DNA of 64,000 nucleotides from JAKOVR01 sp031415655 (GCA_031415655.1 JANOSD010000023.1:1-64000), one strand, 5' to 3'; positions 26,096 through 36,182 are shown, counted from the first letter of the stretch. Notes: generated by a model not told the origin, from the letters alone. Made by a program: numbers and translations.

Positions 26096-27388
26096 ATGCG
26101 CACGGTTTCGGTTTCGCCCGCTCGTTGGTTCATCGTCGGTTCCTTCGCCGCCGGCCTCCTCGTGATCGGGGCGTGCTCCACCACATCCACGTCGCCGTCC
26201 ACCACCGTTGCCGGTGCCGGCTCGTCGTCCACCACGGGAACCCCGACACCTTCGTCTTCGGGTGGTTCGTCCTCGGGTAGTTCGAGCACCACCAAACCCG
26301 TCGTCGCTTCTGGCACCTACGCCGCCACGTCGGCCTGGTTGTGCCATCCCGATCTCGCCGAAACGAACGACGTGTGTCGCCGCAACCTCGACACCACGGT
26401 CCTGCGGGCCGACGGCACCAAAACGATTGAGAAACACACACCGGCCTCTGATCCGAAGATCGACTGCTTCTACGTCTACCCCACCGTGAGTCGCGACACG
26501 ACGCCCAACGCCGACATGACCCCGGCCGAGGGGGAGGAGATCCTCGCCGCTATCAACCAAGTGGCGCGCCTCAACTCCACCTGTCGGGTGTATGCCCCGG
26601 TCTATCGCCAGATCCCGCTCACCGGGTTGTCGTTCGGCGGAGGCGGAAACGGCGGCACCACTACCACGTTCCCCGAAGGCAAAGATCCCCGATCGATCGC
26701 CTACAACGATGTGGTCGACGCATTCACGACGTTCCTCGACACGCAGAGCAAGGGGCGAGGTTTCGTGCTGGTGGGTCACTCGCAGGGGTCCGGCCACCTC
26801 AATCGACTCATCAAGGACAAGATCGATGGCGACGAAGCCCTGCGCAAACGTCTGGTATCGGCGTACTTGCTCGGCGGCAGCGTGGCGGTGCCGGAAGGCA
26901 AGGATGTCGGTGGCGATTTCCAGAACGTCCCTGCCTGTCGCTCCGCAGATCAGTTGGGCTGCGTCGTGAGCTACGCCTCGTTTCGAGCCACCGCCCCGCC
27001 TCCTGCCGACTCACTCTTTGGTAGGCCCCGCGGCGGTAACGGACTGGCCTTGTGCAACAACCCGGCATCGCTCCCCGGCGGCAAAGCCGAACTAGACGGC
27101 CGTTTTCCCAACGGCACCAAGGGCGTGATCGGGAATGCCGACCCGGTGCCCGGCGTCGACACACCGTTCGTGTCGTTCCCCGGTCTGGTGCAGGGGGAGT
27201 GCGTGAGCAAGGACGGGTTCACGTGGCTGGAGGTCACGATCCCCGAAGCCAGCGCGGCAGATCCTCGCGGTGCCTACGTCAAGGGCGACCTCACCCCACC
27301 GTGGGGCTTGCACTTGATCGACGCCAACCTCACGATGGGCGACGTCGAAACGATGGTGGCGTCGCAGGCCAAGATGTACGGCAACTGA
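26096..27388 (+). CDS. DUF3089 lipoprotein, alpha/beta-hydrolase-like
   Basis: A 430-residue protein with a lipoprotein signal (lipobox LVIGAC), a long Ser/Thr/Pro linker, then the DUF3089 region. This starts WLCHPDLAETNDVC and holds KIDCFYVYPTVSRD, FVLVGHSQGSGHLNRLI with the Ser nucleophile, and a C-terminal LHLIDANL. The family is predicted to be secreted serine hydrolases related to lipases. It is anchored on the outer face of the cell membrane. Confidence 0.85.
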   Translation: MRTVSVSPARWFIVGSFAAGLLVIGACSTTSTSPSTTVAGAGSSSTTGTPTPSSSGGSSSGSSSTTKPVVASGTYAATSAWLCHPDLAETNDVCRRNLDTTVLRADGTKTIEKHTPASDPKIDCFYVYPTVSRDTTPNADMTPAEGEEILAAINQVARLNSTCRVYAPVYRQIPLTGLSFGGGGNGGTTTTFPEGKDPRSIAYNDVVDAFTTFLDTQSKGRGFVLVGHSQGSGHLNRLIKDKIDGDEALRKRLVSAYLLGGSVAVPEGKDVGGDFQNVPACRSADQLGCVVSYASFRATAPPPADSLFGRPRGGNGLALCNNPASLPGGKAELDGRFPNGTKGVIGNADPVPGVDTPFVSFPGLVQGECVSKDGFTWLEVTIPEASAADPRGAYVKGDLTPPWGLHLIDANLTMGDVETMVASQAKMYGN

Positions 27389-27451
27389 ATTTTTGGTCTG
27401 CGTTGGGTAACCTAGGTCCAGGCCGTGGGGGCTGTGGATCGGAGTGACAAC

Positions 27452-28114
27452 ATGACGGACTCGGGCATCGACGGATGGGTCCATGCGCCGCGCCAGGCGC
27501 GTAGCCAGGCCACGCTTGAGCGTTTCGTGGAGGCCACCCAGAAACTCCTCGAGGAGCGTCCCTTCGAGGAGATCACGGTGGCCGACATCGTGAAGGCGGC
27601 GGAGCGCACCGTGGGTTCGTTCTATGCCCGCTTCGAGGATAAGAACTCGGTGCTGTACTTGATTGTCGAACGCATGCATGACCGCATCCAGGCTCTCACC
27701 CGGGCGTTCTGCGATCCGGTGCGTTGGGAGGATGTGTCCCTCGCGGAGTTCGTGGAGGAGGCGGTGCGGCTCAACGTATTGGCCTATCGGCGAGCTGGCC
27801 CGTTATTCCGGGCGTCGATCCAGGCTTGCACCACCGACGAACGTTTCCGCATCCGTCGTATGGAAACGATGCAGGTGTGTGCCGAGGCGCAGAAAAAGTT
27901 CGTGCTCACGCGGCTCGCCGAGGTGGGGTGTGCCGATCCGGCCCGAGCCTCGGATCGGATGCTGGAGTTGGTGTCCGCCACGCTGGACCATGAGTTGCTC
28001 TTCGGTCGGTTCACCACCACCCAGGTGGCTTCCGACGCCGCGCTGGTGGAAGAACTTGTTGACCAGTGCCTGCACCTCTTGCAGGTGCGCCTTCCCGTGG
28101 TCAGTTCGGGGTAA
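27452..28114 (+). CDS. TetR-family transcriptional regulator
   Basis: A 220-residue regulator. The N-terminal helix-turn-helix is seen as TLERFVEATQKLLEERPFEE, then ITVADIVKAAERTVGSFYARFEDK. The rest is an all-helical ligand and dimer domain. ATG 27452 gives the usual 20-residue lead-in. Its 3' end overlaps the convergent GH38 gene by 14 nt. The target genes are not obvious. Confidence 0.9.
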   Translation: MTDSGIDGWVHAPRQARSQATLERFVEATQKLLEERPFEEITVADIVKAAERTVGSFYARFEDKNSVLYLIVERMHDRIQALTRAFCDPVRWEDVSLAEFVEEAVRLNVLAYRRAGPLFRASIQACTTDERFRIRRMETMQVCAEAQKKFVLTRLAEVGCADPARASDRMLELVSATLDHELLFGRFTTTQVASDAALVEELVDQCLHLLQVRLPVVSSG

Positions 28115-30821
28115 CCACTCGGCCCGTGTCTTGGCCCGTGTCTTGGCCTGTGTTTGGCGCCGGTTTTGGCGCCGGGTTTGGAACCAGGCGGATGGTGGTG
28201 AGGTGATGGTCGACGGGTACTTGTCTGAGGTTTCCGGCGGGAAGTGGACGAATATCCCGTTCGAGGGCATCGGTGATCGACGCCGCCAAGATCGGGCTCG
28301 AACCCGAGGACACTCGCAGATCGACGTGGGTGGGCGGGCCCCAGTTGCGCAGTCGGACGATCACACCCGAACCTCGGTGCGCGGGTTTCACGGCGATCAC
28401 CTCTACATCGGGGTGATCGACCGCAACGGGGAACGGCGGCGTGGCCAGCGGGTCGACCAGGGAGCAAAGGTTCCGGCCGAGCCGAACGAGCGCCGTGCGC
28501 CGGGCTTCGTCGTTCGGGTGGTCGTCGGTCGGGTGGCCGTCGTTCAGGGGCGCGCCGGTTCTGGGCTCGGACATCCAGGCCAACGCCAGACGCTGATGCT
28601 GGGGTTCACGCTCCCGACCCTTCGCCGGGTGGGCGGGCACCGGGAGAAGACCGAAAGCTTGTTCCTTGATGGCATTGCGCCCGACCACGATTTCGATCGT
28701 GCCATCGACCCGAGCGTGAAGGGCGGTGGGTACTGAGGCGGCGACGGCGACGTTGGGGCCGATGGCGGGGATGTCGGAGATGGCGACTGCGAACGAATGC
28801 AAGGGCCAGAACGTGGGGTCGTACCAACGAGCGAGCGGCCGGGCCACCACGCCTCCGGGTTGATGCATGAGCAGTGGTGAGTCGTCCGGGCTGTCGGTCA
28901 ACGTCGCCGTGGTGGGGACGGAAAGCGTGATCGTGTGGCGATCCGGCACCGTTACTTCGGACGAGACGACGAGCACCGTGCTCGCCGGTTCGAGCGTCAC
29001 CGTGAGCTGCTGATCGACGCCGGCAACGGTGGTCTCGATATGCACGTCGACGCCGTTGGTGGGAGTGGCCTGCACGGTGACTTTCCCGGGGCCGACATCG
29101 CTCCGGTTGGCGGCGGCCCACTTGCCGCCGCGGAACTCGTGGCCCATACGCCAAAGGCCGCCGCTCTCGGCGTAGGCGATGAGCACGAGCGCCGGACCAT
29201 CGATGAGGGCGATGCCGTCGTTGGTGGTGGCGAGATGCACCAGCGCCCCGCCCCGTGCCTCGTCGAACACCGCACGGAGATCAGGCGTGGTGACGGTGAT
29301 GGCCGTACCGTCGCGATGCCAGTGAATGCCGGCCCCAGTCGCCCCATCACTTCTCGCCCCGTCACGGCCGGCTCCGTCACGGCCGGCCCCGCCACGCCCG
29401 GCCCCGCCACGGCTACGTTCGTTGACGCCGGGGTCGGCGTCTTCGTTGACGAGTTGGTCGGCGCCTTCGTCGACGTGGGTTGGCGACCCCGTGGTCGGCG
29501 AGCTTTCGGGTTCCCTGAGCACCGGTATCGGGCTCGACGATTCGGACGCCGACCGGGCGAGGTCGGTGGCACGGTTGAGCCAACGCCACTGCTCTTTCGT
29601 GGTCACACGATCGGGAGACGTGCCGGTGATGAAGTCGTGGTGGTTTGATGTGGCGGCGACCCACCATGCTTCGGCCCGTTTTCCGTCGGCGCGTTCGTCG
29701 GGCGCCAGCCCCGTGAGCACCCGTTCGGCCGCCGTGCTGTCGGCCAAACGGAGGGTGTGGCCGAGACTGCGAGCCGCCCGTTTCAGCGCCGGCCTCGATG
29801 CGTAGAAGCCCATCCAGTAGGGGTTCGGGTCGAGCTCGATCGTGGGGAGGCGGTGGCGGTGGTGGGCGACGAGATCGAGGTGATCGTCGAGACCGGCGTT
29901 CACCATCCACACACCGGTGCGTTCGTAGCGGGCGTCGTTCCACCGGTCGATCAGGTCGAGCAGACGGGGGATCGGGTTCACGAAGTCGAAGCCGGCAGCA
30001 AGGAGGAGGTACGGCGTACGACTGAGCCGTGAGAGTTCTTCGATGCGGCGTTCAATCCGTTTGGCCACCGGCGCTTCGCCTCGGCTGGACCACGCACCGG
30101 GCAGCCCCATCCACCGGGTCACACCTCGACTGGCGATCATGTCGCCATGTCCGTACCCGTAGGCGTTCCAATGGGTGAGCACCTCTGAACCATCGGGCGC
30201 CCGCCACACGAAGTCGGTGGTGCGCTCGTTGGTGAGGCGCGCCGCGGTGCTCCCGGGCCGAGGAAAGTTCTTGGACGACTCCCACTCGGCCCCGGGAAAA
30301 GCCATGCCGTCGATGCGGCAGATGGTCGCGTAGGGAACGCCCGCCGCCCGAAGGAGCGCCGGCGTGCCGGGGGAATGGCCGAAACTGTCGGGGAGGTAGA
30401 GCAGGCGAAGTTCTTGGGTCATGCCCCGCGCTCGCAGCCACTCCTGGCCTTCGAGCAAGTCGTGCAGCAGCAGTTCGTCGTCGGGGATGAGGGTGTCGGG
30501 GGTGGTCACTCCGCTCCCGGTGAAACGAAGGCGTCCGGTGTTCACCAGCTCCCGGAAGATCGGACGTTGGCCGGGTCGTCGGTCCCAATACAGATTGGGG
30601 AAGAACGTGCACTCCAGGCTGAAAACTCGACGGGGGTCGTGGAGCAGTTCGGTGATCACGTTGTCCAGCGTGCGGCGAACACGAAGGCGGAAGTACTCCT
30701 CCGAGGTGAGGAGCCAATTCGGATCCCAGTGGGTGGACTCGGCCACGACGAGCACCTGCGGGGCGTCGAGTGGGATGCCGAGCTTGTCGCGCAGCCCGTC
30801 CTCGCTGAGTTGATCCCCCAT
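28101..30821 (-). CDS. Glycoside hydrolase family 38 (alpha-mannosidase-like)
   Basis: A 906-residue enzyme. The N-terminal catalytic domain shows metal ligands in STHWDPNW and the nucleophile Asp in LLYLPDSFGHSP, with later His residues in the AYGYGHGD region. The middle is the usual helical domain and the C-terminal half is a beta-sandwich. A low-complexity insert of GAGRG/GAGRD units (15-bp tandem repeat, nt about 29345-29412) separates the two halves. Family members cleave alpha-mannosides. No transporter or sugar-uptake gene lies beside it. ATG 30821 begins MGDQLSEDGLRDKLGI; longer frames would read through a palindromic repeat. Confidence 0.85.
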   Translation of the reverse strand: MGDQLSEDGLRDKLGIPLDAPQVLVVAESTHWDPNWLLTSEEYFRLRVRRTLDNVITELLHDPRRVFSLECTFFPNLYWDRRPGQRPIFRELVNTGRLRFTGSGVTTPDTLIPDDELLLHDLLEGQEWLRARGMTQELRLLYLPDSFGHSPGTPALLRAAGVPYATICRIDGMAFPGAEWESSKNFPRPGSTAARLTNERTTDFVWRAPDGSEVLTHWNAYGYGHGDMIASRGVTRWMGLPGAWSSRGEAPVAKRIERRIEELSRLSRTPYLLLAAGFDFVNPIPRLLDLIDRWNDARYERTGVWMVNAGLDDHLDLVAHHRHRLPTIELDPNPYWMGFYASRPALKRAARSLGHTLRLADSTAAERVLTGLAPDERADGKRAEAWWVAATSNHHDFITGTSPDRVTTKEQWRWLNRATDLARSASESSSPIPVLREPESSPTTGSPTHVDEGADQLVNEDADPGVNERSRGGAGRGGAGRDGAGRDGARSDGATGAGIHWHRDGTAITVTTPDLRAVFDEARGGALVHLATTNDGIALIDGPALVLIAYAESGGLWRMGHEFRGGKWAAANRSDVGPGKVTVQATPTNGVDVHIETTVAGVDQQLTVTLEPASTVLVVSSEVTVPDRHTITLSVPTTATLTDSPDDSPLLMHQPGGVVARPLARWYDPTFWPLHSFAVAISDIPAIGPNVAVAASVPTALHARVDGTIEIVVGRNAIKEQAFGLLPVPAHPAKGREREPQHQRLALAWMSEPRTGAPLNDGHPTDDHPNDEARRTALVRLGRNLCSLVDPLATPPFPVAVDHPDVEVIAVKPAHRGSGVIVRLRNWGPPTHVDLRVSSGSSPILAASITDALERDIRPLPAGNLRQVPVDHHLTTIRLVPNPAPKPAPNTGQDTGQDTGRVVTPN

Positions 30822-30851
30822 TCCCCCCACCCTACTGACCCCCCCCAACCT

Positions 30852-30907
30852 CGCGTTTTGGTAAGGGAGACGCATCAAAATTGATGCGTCTCCCTTACCA
30901 AAACGCG
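30852..30907. repeat. Palindrome family C, copy 1
   Basis: Perfect 27-bp arms with a 2-bp spacer. The core is GGGAGACGCATCA / TGATGCGTCTCCC and the outer part is CGCGTTTTGGTAA. It lies between divergent genes (GH38 and sigma factor), so it cannot be simply a terminator. Confidence 0.95.
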
Positions 30908-30985
30908 CATTGAGGGGCAAAAATGGGGACCGGCGTGTGTGACACATCGTGCTGGCCAATGCCCCTTTACCATCGTGAGGAGCCG

Positions 30986-31516
30986 ATGACCGATGCCGCC
31001 GCCCCCCGGGCCGTTGTCCGAGAGACTGCGGACGCAGATGCGTTCGACCGGTTCGCACGCGACGTCGAGCCCAGGCTGTGGCGGGCGTTGGTCGCCAACT
31101 TCGGACCATCTGGGGCGACGGAGGCGGCCGCTGACGGGCTGGTCTACGCGTGGCGCCATTGGGAGCGCGTCCAATCGATGGCCAACCCAAGCGGCTACCT
31201 GTATCGGGTGGCCTTCAGGTCGGCGCAGAACTCGCGGTCCCGGGCTCTCACCGCAGCGTCGGCATCGGATCCGCTTCCGGCGCAGGGTCTCCCTGATCCG
31301 GCGGTTGGGGCTCCAGACTTCGAACCCGGTTTGGTGGCGGCCCTTCGTTCGCTCTCGGAGATGCAGCGCACCGTTGTTTGGCTCGTGGAGGGGTGCGGCT
31401 GGGGTCTGACCGATACGGCGAACTTGCTTGGCTTGAGCGTGTCCACCGTTCGCAACCATCTCGCTCGTGGTCTCAAAGGGTTGCGAGCCGCATTGAAGGT
31501 GACTTCCGATGACTGA
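30986..31516 (+). CDS. ECF-type RNA polymerase sigma factor
   Basis: A 176-residue sigma-70-like factor. The region 2 part (about residues 12-75) includes GLVYAWRHWERVQSMANPSG, then YLYRVAFRSAQN. Region 4 (about 115-170) includes LSEMQRTVVWLVEGCGW and the helix-turn-helix TDTANLLGLSVSTVRNHLAR. The ATG at 30986 follows GAGGAGCCG. Its end overlaps the next gene by 8 nt, and that gene is probably its membrane partner or anti-sigma factor. Region 2.2 is shorter and less acidic than in typical ECF factors. Confidence 0.88.
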   Translation: MTDAAAPRAVVRETADADAFDRFARDVEPRLWRALVANFGPSGATEAAADGLVYAWRHWERVQSMANPSGYLYRVAFRSAQNSRSRALTAASASDPLPAQGLPDPAVGAPDFEPGLVAALRSLSEMQRTVVWLVEGCGWGLTDTANLLGLSVSTVRNHLARGLKGLRAALKVTSDD

Positions 31517-33182
31517 GCCCTCCGAGCACGCTCGCCAACTCCGGTCGTACGCCGAGTGGGTGGAGCAGTTTCACCCACCATTCGACCCGGCGGCCATCCG
31601 ATCCGACGATCGACCACCGGTCGAGCTCGAAGCGGTCCACGGGCTTCGCTCCACGTCCGCCCAGAGACCCGGCCGACGGTCCCTCGTTGGAGCGGCAGCC
31701 GCGGTCGCGCTACTTGTCGGTACGGGCCTGTTCGTGGCCCGGCAGAATGATTCGGCCGGCAACTTCATCCTCACCCCGGGTACGTCAGGCACATCGGGCA
31801 CACTTGGGGACGACGCCGATCGGGGCCCGGGGTCGTCAGTCGTATCGGTGCCGCGCCGACCAGTCGGTGGTGACGACGCGTTGGGACCCGTTGATGCCGA
31901 TCCCGAAGTGAGCTGCCACCCCGAGTCGCGTTTGTGGTTCCGCCGCTCGGCCCTCGATGGTCCGAAGGGCGCGGAGTTTGGTACCGATGGCGCTGCTGCT
32001 GCCCTGCGTGATTCGCTTGGCGTCCAGAAGCTGGCCGACCAACTCGGTGGCCCCTTGGGACTGCCTACCAGCGACTTCCGCCGGCTCGCCGAGACTCCCG
32101 ACCATGTGCTGTTCGGTGGTGGCGACTTCGCCGGGAACATGCCCATGCTGTCTTTCGTGCAGGTAGACCTGATCGGTGGTGTGTGGGGAGTGACAGGAAC
32201 GACGGGTGGTTCCTGCAACCAGCTCACGGTTCGCCCGCCGGCGGGGTACACCTTTCTTCGCTGGGGCGTTGACCGCTTATCAACCCACAATCGTGACAGC
32301 ACAGAGTTGGTCGTGAGTGTGGATGTAGCCAATCCATCTGGATGTGACCCCGTGCCGATTGGGGATCAGGACGTGGCAGCAATGGTCGAGGAAACGAGCT
32401 CAACAATCACGGTGCGCGTCGCACTCAAACGGCCCGAGATCGATCTTGACGCACCGAACTGCGTCTTCTCGGACCGGGTTCGGGTACCGGAGCCTCTAAC
32501 GCTGGCGCTTGAGCTTGGTTCGCCGTTGGGCGATCGAACCGTTGTCGACGCCAATGTCTTTCCGGCCCGAACACTTGATCTGAACCCCGAGCCCCGAAAA
32601 GAGCCACCGCCACCGAATCCGCGGCTCGATCTCCCCGGGGGCACCAAGGACGTCACCGTCTTGGCGACGGTCACTGATCCGGCCTGCGTGCCGTTGAAGC
32701 GGAGTGATTGCCCGGGCCGTCCCGTGCCGGCGGCCTTCGAGGCGCGCCTTGGCGACGAAATTTGGCGGGTCGGTCCGAACGAAGTGAGCAATGCCGTCGA
32801 CATCCGCGCCCCGGCCACTGGTGCCAGTGTCACGGCGTTGGTGGACGGCGCATGGTGCCCACGAGTTCTGCTCGGTCCAGACAATTGGGCAGAAGTGGCA
32901 TGCACGCGACTGGACCAGACCAACGGCCACGTCACTGGTTCCGCATCTCGCCCGTCCACCGAAGGGCCGCTGTCAGTGGTTTTCCGGCGCACGCAGATGG
33001 GTCCGTCAGTGACGCACACGGTGGAGTCCGATGGTTCGTATGAGGTTGTCCTCGTGCCGGGCGACTGGTTCGCCGAAGTCGTGGGTCCGGGCTCCACGTC
33101 GAACTGTCCGGGCCGGTTCCCCGTCCAGGTGACTGTCACCGTCGGCGTAACGGTCACCTCCGACATCACGTGCCCCACGTGA
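31509..33182 (+). CDS. Membrane-anchored partner of the sigma factor, unknown family
   Basis: A 557-residue protein. The short cytoplasmic head (about residues 1-55) ends at a transmembrane segment (RSLVGAAAAVALLVGTGLFV). The long outer part is beta-rich with several Cys pairs (for example CVPLKRSDCPG). The arrangement, overlapping an ECF sigma gene with a small inner head and one helix, suggests an anti-sigma or signal-sensing role, but no zinc-binding anti-sigma motif is visible. It is analogous to the pair at 45996-48897. Confidence 0.75.
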   Translation: MTEPSEHARQLRSYAEWVEQFHPPFDPAAIRSDDRPPVELEAVHGLRSTSAQRPGRRSLVGAAAAVALLVGTGLFVARQNDSAGNFILTPGTSGTSGTLGDDADRGPGSSVVSVPRRPVGGDDALGPVDADPEVSCHPESRLWFRRSALDGPKGAEFGTDGAAAALRDSLGVQKLADQLGGPLGLPTSDFRRLAETPDHVLFGGGDFAGNMPMLSFVQVDLIGGVWGVTGTTGGSCNQLTVRPPAGYTFLRWGVDRLSTHNRDSTELVVSVDVANPSGCDPVPIGDQDVAAMVEETSSTITVRVALKRPEIDLDAPNCVFSDRVRVPEPLTLALELGSPLGDRTVVDANVFPARTLDLNPEPRKEPPPPNPRLDLPGGTKDVTVLATVTDPACVPLKRSDCPGRPVPAAFEARLGDEIWRVGPNEVSNAVDIRAPATGASVTALVDGAWCPRVLLGPDNWAEVACTRLDQTNGHVTGSASRPSTEGPLSVVFRRTQMGPSVTHTVESDGSYEVVLVPGDWFAEVVGPGSTSNCPGRFPVQVTVTVGVTVTSDITCPT

Positions 33183-33190
33183 ACCTCAAC

Positions 33191-33247
33191 CCGCGTTTTG
33201 GTAGGGGAGACGCATCAGAATTGATGCGTCTCCCCTACCAAAAACGG
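33191..33247. repeat. Palindrome family C, copy 2
   Basis: Same core as copy 1 with GGTAGGGGAGACGCATCA arms and a 3- to 4-bp centre. It lies between convergent genes. Confidence 0.95.
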
Positions 33248-33266
33248 AATAGGGGGCGAGTGGCGG

Positions 33267-36023
33267 TCAGTGGATGCGGAGGTTGAAGGCTCGGTAGAGG
33301 CGCTCATCGGAGAACTCGGCGTGGTCGACGTCGTTCCAGCCCTGGGTGACACCGCCGAGCACCTTCACCCATACCACGTTGTTGGCGACGTCTTGCCAGT
33401 AGGTCTCGCCGGCGGAGGCGGTGACGGAGGCCAGGTCAGCAACGGCGGTGTACTCGTGTTTGGTGGCCGACGGCGGAGCGTTTTCGTAGCCACCGGAGTG
33501 GTAGTTGTAGTAGGTGGTCGAGAACACCGCCGCCGGGTCTGCACCACTAAACCGGAAGCCGAGCACCACATCGTCGTCGGTGGTGAGGGCGTTCTCGATC
33601 GTGACCCCCACGTCGCCAGGAACGGGTCGACCGGGGAAGTCGATGAGGTAACGACCGGACTCACGCACAGCCACATGGCGCATATTGCCGAAGGAGCTCA
33701 GCACCGAGCCGTCACCGATGTTCCACGTTCCTGCCACCGTCCCGTCGTTCGCGTAGCGAGTGGTATTGATCGGAAACAATCCCGCCCATCGATCGTTGCC
33801 CTGATCGAGCACGAAGCTGTCCACGCCGTAGTAGTTCCCGTCGCAGCTGGTGCCGTTCGATCCGGCGGGAAGAATCGGCTGGCAACTGGCGCCGTGGGTG
33901 AGGAACGGTTCGTTGTAAACGTTGTAGTTGCCGGCCGGACCGAACGTGCCATGGGGATCCCAAAGCGCTCCGGCGAGGGCGTAGTTGGGACTCGGGCGAG
34001 GATGGCGGTAACCAGGGTCACTGTTCACCAGAACGTTCCCTGGGTTGCGGGCGTGGCCTTTGTCGACCGGTCGGATGTAGTAGTCCCAGGTGTCGAACGC
34101 ACCACTCCTGCTTCCCGGAACGAGCGGGAAGTTCACCACCACGTTGTCGCGCATGTCGAAGGCGGAGTGGTAGCTGGCGAAGGCCACCGGCACCATCGTG
34201 GCGTGCGGTCGCGGCGTGGCGTTGTTGAGGCTCGACCCGATGGCCAGCGAACGGGCGATCACGCCACCGGACCCCGCCCCTGCGAAGAACCGCTCCTCGT
34301 TGTCGGCCGACACGATCTCCGTGAAATCGGCCTCGCTCACTCGATCCCACAAACCTCCGAGGCCGTTCTTGAACGTCGTCACCCCGTGCATGTTGAATCG
34401 GCGAACGTTCGGGAATGGCCACAGCGGGTCGGCGCCGTCGGTGGTGGATACGTATTGATGGGGGAAGGTATTCCCGAGGCTGTCGGTCTCGGCAAAGTCG
34501 AGCATCACGCCCTGGCGTTGGTTGGAATGGGTGACGTTGCCGGAGAACACGCCGAACAACGTGCGGTCAGGCCGGATCGCCACGTTGGCGCTGGCACCGA
34601 CCGGGTTCTGCGGGAAGGCGAGCCAGAAGCCGAAGCCCTGTGCGTCGGTGGCGACGTTGTCGCGCACCGTGTTATCGGGGTTGCTGATCCAGTATGCGCT
34701 CGAGGCTCCGTTGGGGGCGCCGTTCGACTCGTGCACCTTGAGCGCCGTGCCGTTGATCGGATTGCGGACGTAGGCCACCAGGTTGCGCTCGATGACGTTG
34801 CGCCGTTCCACCGCATCCTCGGTGAAGATGCCGTGCCCACGAATGTCGTAACAAACGTTGTCCTGCACCATCACGCCGTTGGTTGCATGCAACGTAATGC
34901 AGCGGTTTGCGGAACCATTGAACGTGGAGGACCGCACGTAGTGACCGGACGCATCACCGATCGCGAGGTTGGTAACCGTGTCGTAGCTGAGACGGTGCCA
35001 ATGGATTGGGTACCGGCCGAGGATTCCTCGCTGGCCCGACCGTCGGAACTCCACGCCGGCCACGTGCACCGTCGAGGTGAGGTCCATGATCATCACGTGG
35101 GCGCCGAAACCCTGCGTCTGCCATGCGGTGTCGTCGGCCCCTTGGATGCGAATACGGCGGGTGAGATTGGCAACCTCGGCGCGCTCGTCGAGCACCATTG
35201 GCGTGGGCTGCACGGTGGGGGTGACGGAGGCGTCGGCGGTGAGGCTCATGCCGGCCGAGGTGACGTGTTGCAACCGACCCCACCGGCCCGTCGCCAGGGG
35301 CAGAGCGAGCGTAACGGTGGCTCCGTTGATCGCCGCGATGGTGTGCCGTTCGGACTGGCCGGCGCCGTACCAATCGGTATGGGTCACCACCACTTCGTCG
35401 CCCACGTTCCAGTCGGTCGCTTGGGCGAGTTGCAGCACGTTCGACCCGGCCGCCACGTGGGCATCGATGCGGGCAAAGGTCACGCTCGGAGCGGCGCCGT
35501 GGAGATCGAGTCGGCCGCCCATCACCAGCAGGCCACGAGTGCCCATGCCCATGATGGTCTCGGCCGTATCGGTGGCGGTGAGGGTGATGGTGAGGTTGTG
35601 GGTGAAGGGCAGCGCCTCCGTGCCCGCTTCGAGCGCACCGTGCACCATGATCCAGTTGCTGGTGAGGGCGAGGTCCTGCCGGCAGGCGACGAGGGTGCCG
35701 TGGATGGTGAGGCTGCCGAGGTTGGCCGTGCTCGTATCGAGCGCCACGGTCTGGTCGTCGGGGATGGTGACGTCAGAGCCGTTGGCGGGGACGATGCCTT
35801 CGGGCCAGGTGGCAGGTTCGGACCAGCGCGGGGCGGCCGTGGGGCACGGCTCCACCGGTGGCGGAGGAGGCGGCACCACACAACCAGCTGCCCCGATCGC
35901 CACGCCGAGGATCCCCGCGCCAAGCGATCGTCGAAGGCGCCTGGGGTTTCGGGGAGGCGTTTCGATTTGGGAGTGGACAGCCGCGGAGTGGGCTGATCGG
36001 GGAGTGCGGAGCGTGCGGGCCAT
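33267..36023 (-). CDS. Secreted G8-domain / beta-helix protein (CEMIP-like)
   Basis: A 918-residue lipoprotein-type precursor with lipobox AIGAAGC near residue 47 and a poly-Pro stretch. The G8 domain starts at PRWSEPATWPEGIVPANGSD and runs to about residue 200. Parallel beta-helix repeats follow (VRSSTFNGSANRCITLHATN, DNVCYDIRGHGIFTEDAV). This order, G8 then PbH1 repeats, is that of CEMIP/KIAA1199 and TMEM2 hyaluronan-degrading proteins and their bacterial relatives. The bacterial role is probably polysaccharide binding or cleavage outside the cell. ATG 36023 follows AAGGTCC at close spacing. Confidence 0.85.
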   Translation of the reverse strand: MARTLRTPRSAHSAAVHSQIETPPRNPRRLRRSLGAGILGVAIGAAGCVVPPPPPPVEPCPTAAPRWSEPATWPEGIVPANGSDVTIPDDQTVALDTSTANLGSLTIHGTLVACRQDLALTSNWIMVHGALEAGTEALPFTHNLTITLTATDTAETIMGMGTRGLLVMGGRLDLHGAAPSVTFARIDAHVAAGSNVLQLAQATDWNVGDEVVVTHTDWYGAGQSERHTIAAINGATVTLALPLATGRWGRLQHVTSAGMSLTADASVTPTVQPTPMVLDERAEVANLTRRIRIQGADDTAWQTQGFGAHVMIMDLTSTVHVAGVEFRRSGQRGILGRYPIHWHRLSYDTVTNLAIGDASGHYVRSSTFNGSANRCITLHATNGVMVQDNVCYDIRGHGIFTEDAVERRNVIERNLVAYVRNPINGTALKVHESNGAPNGASSAYWISNPDNTVRDNVATDAQGFGFWLAFPQNPVGASANVAIRPDRTLFGVFSGNVTHSNQRQGVMLDFAETDSLGNTFPHQYVSTTDGADPLWPFPNVRRFNMHGVTTFKNGLGGLWDRVSEADFTEIVSADNEERFFAGAGSGGVIARSLAIGSSLNNATPRPHATMVPVAFASYHSAFDMRDNVVVNFPLVPGSRSGAFDTWDYYIRPVDKGHARNPGNVLVNSDPGYRHPRPSPNYALAGALWDPHGTFGPAGNYNVYNEPFLTHGASCQPILPAGSNGTSCDGNYYGVDSFVLDQGNDRWAGLFPINTTRYANDGTVAGTWNIGDGSVLSSFGNMRHVAVRESGRYLIDFPGRPVPGDVGVTIENALTTDDDVVLGFRFSGADPAAVFSTTYYNYHSGGYENAPPSATKHEYTAVADLASVTASAGETYWQDVANNVVWVKVLGGVTQGWNDVDHAEFSDERLYRAFNLRIH

Positions 36024-36114
36024 GAGGACCTTCTTTCCAAAGGGGGCCGTTCCCCCTGTCAGAGCCGCATCCCTCCCGTACCGACGTACACGCTCTCCCA
36101 AATTTCCCCACAAA

Positions 36115-36170
36115 CGCGTTTTGGTAAGGGAGACGCATCAAAACTGATGCGTCTCCCTTACCAAAACGCG
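36115..36170. repeat. Palindrome family C, copy 3
   Basis: 26-bp perfect arms around AAAC. It lies between two minus-strand genes, upstream of the G8-domain gene. Confidence 0.95.
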
Positions 36171-36182
36171 AAATGGGAGGGG

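Noticed and set aside
33270..35996. Long + strand open frame (908 codons) opposite the G8-domain gene
   Set aside because: It is a mirror of the high-GC codon pattern of the real gene; it has no domain, and the minus-strand protein has clear family features.
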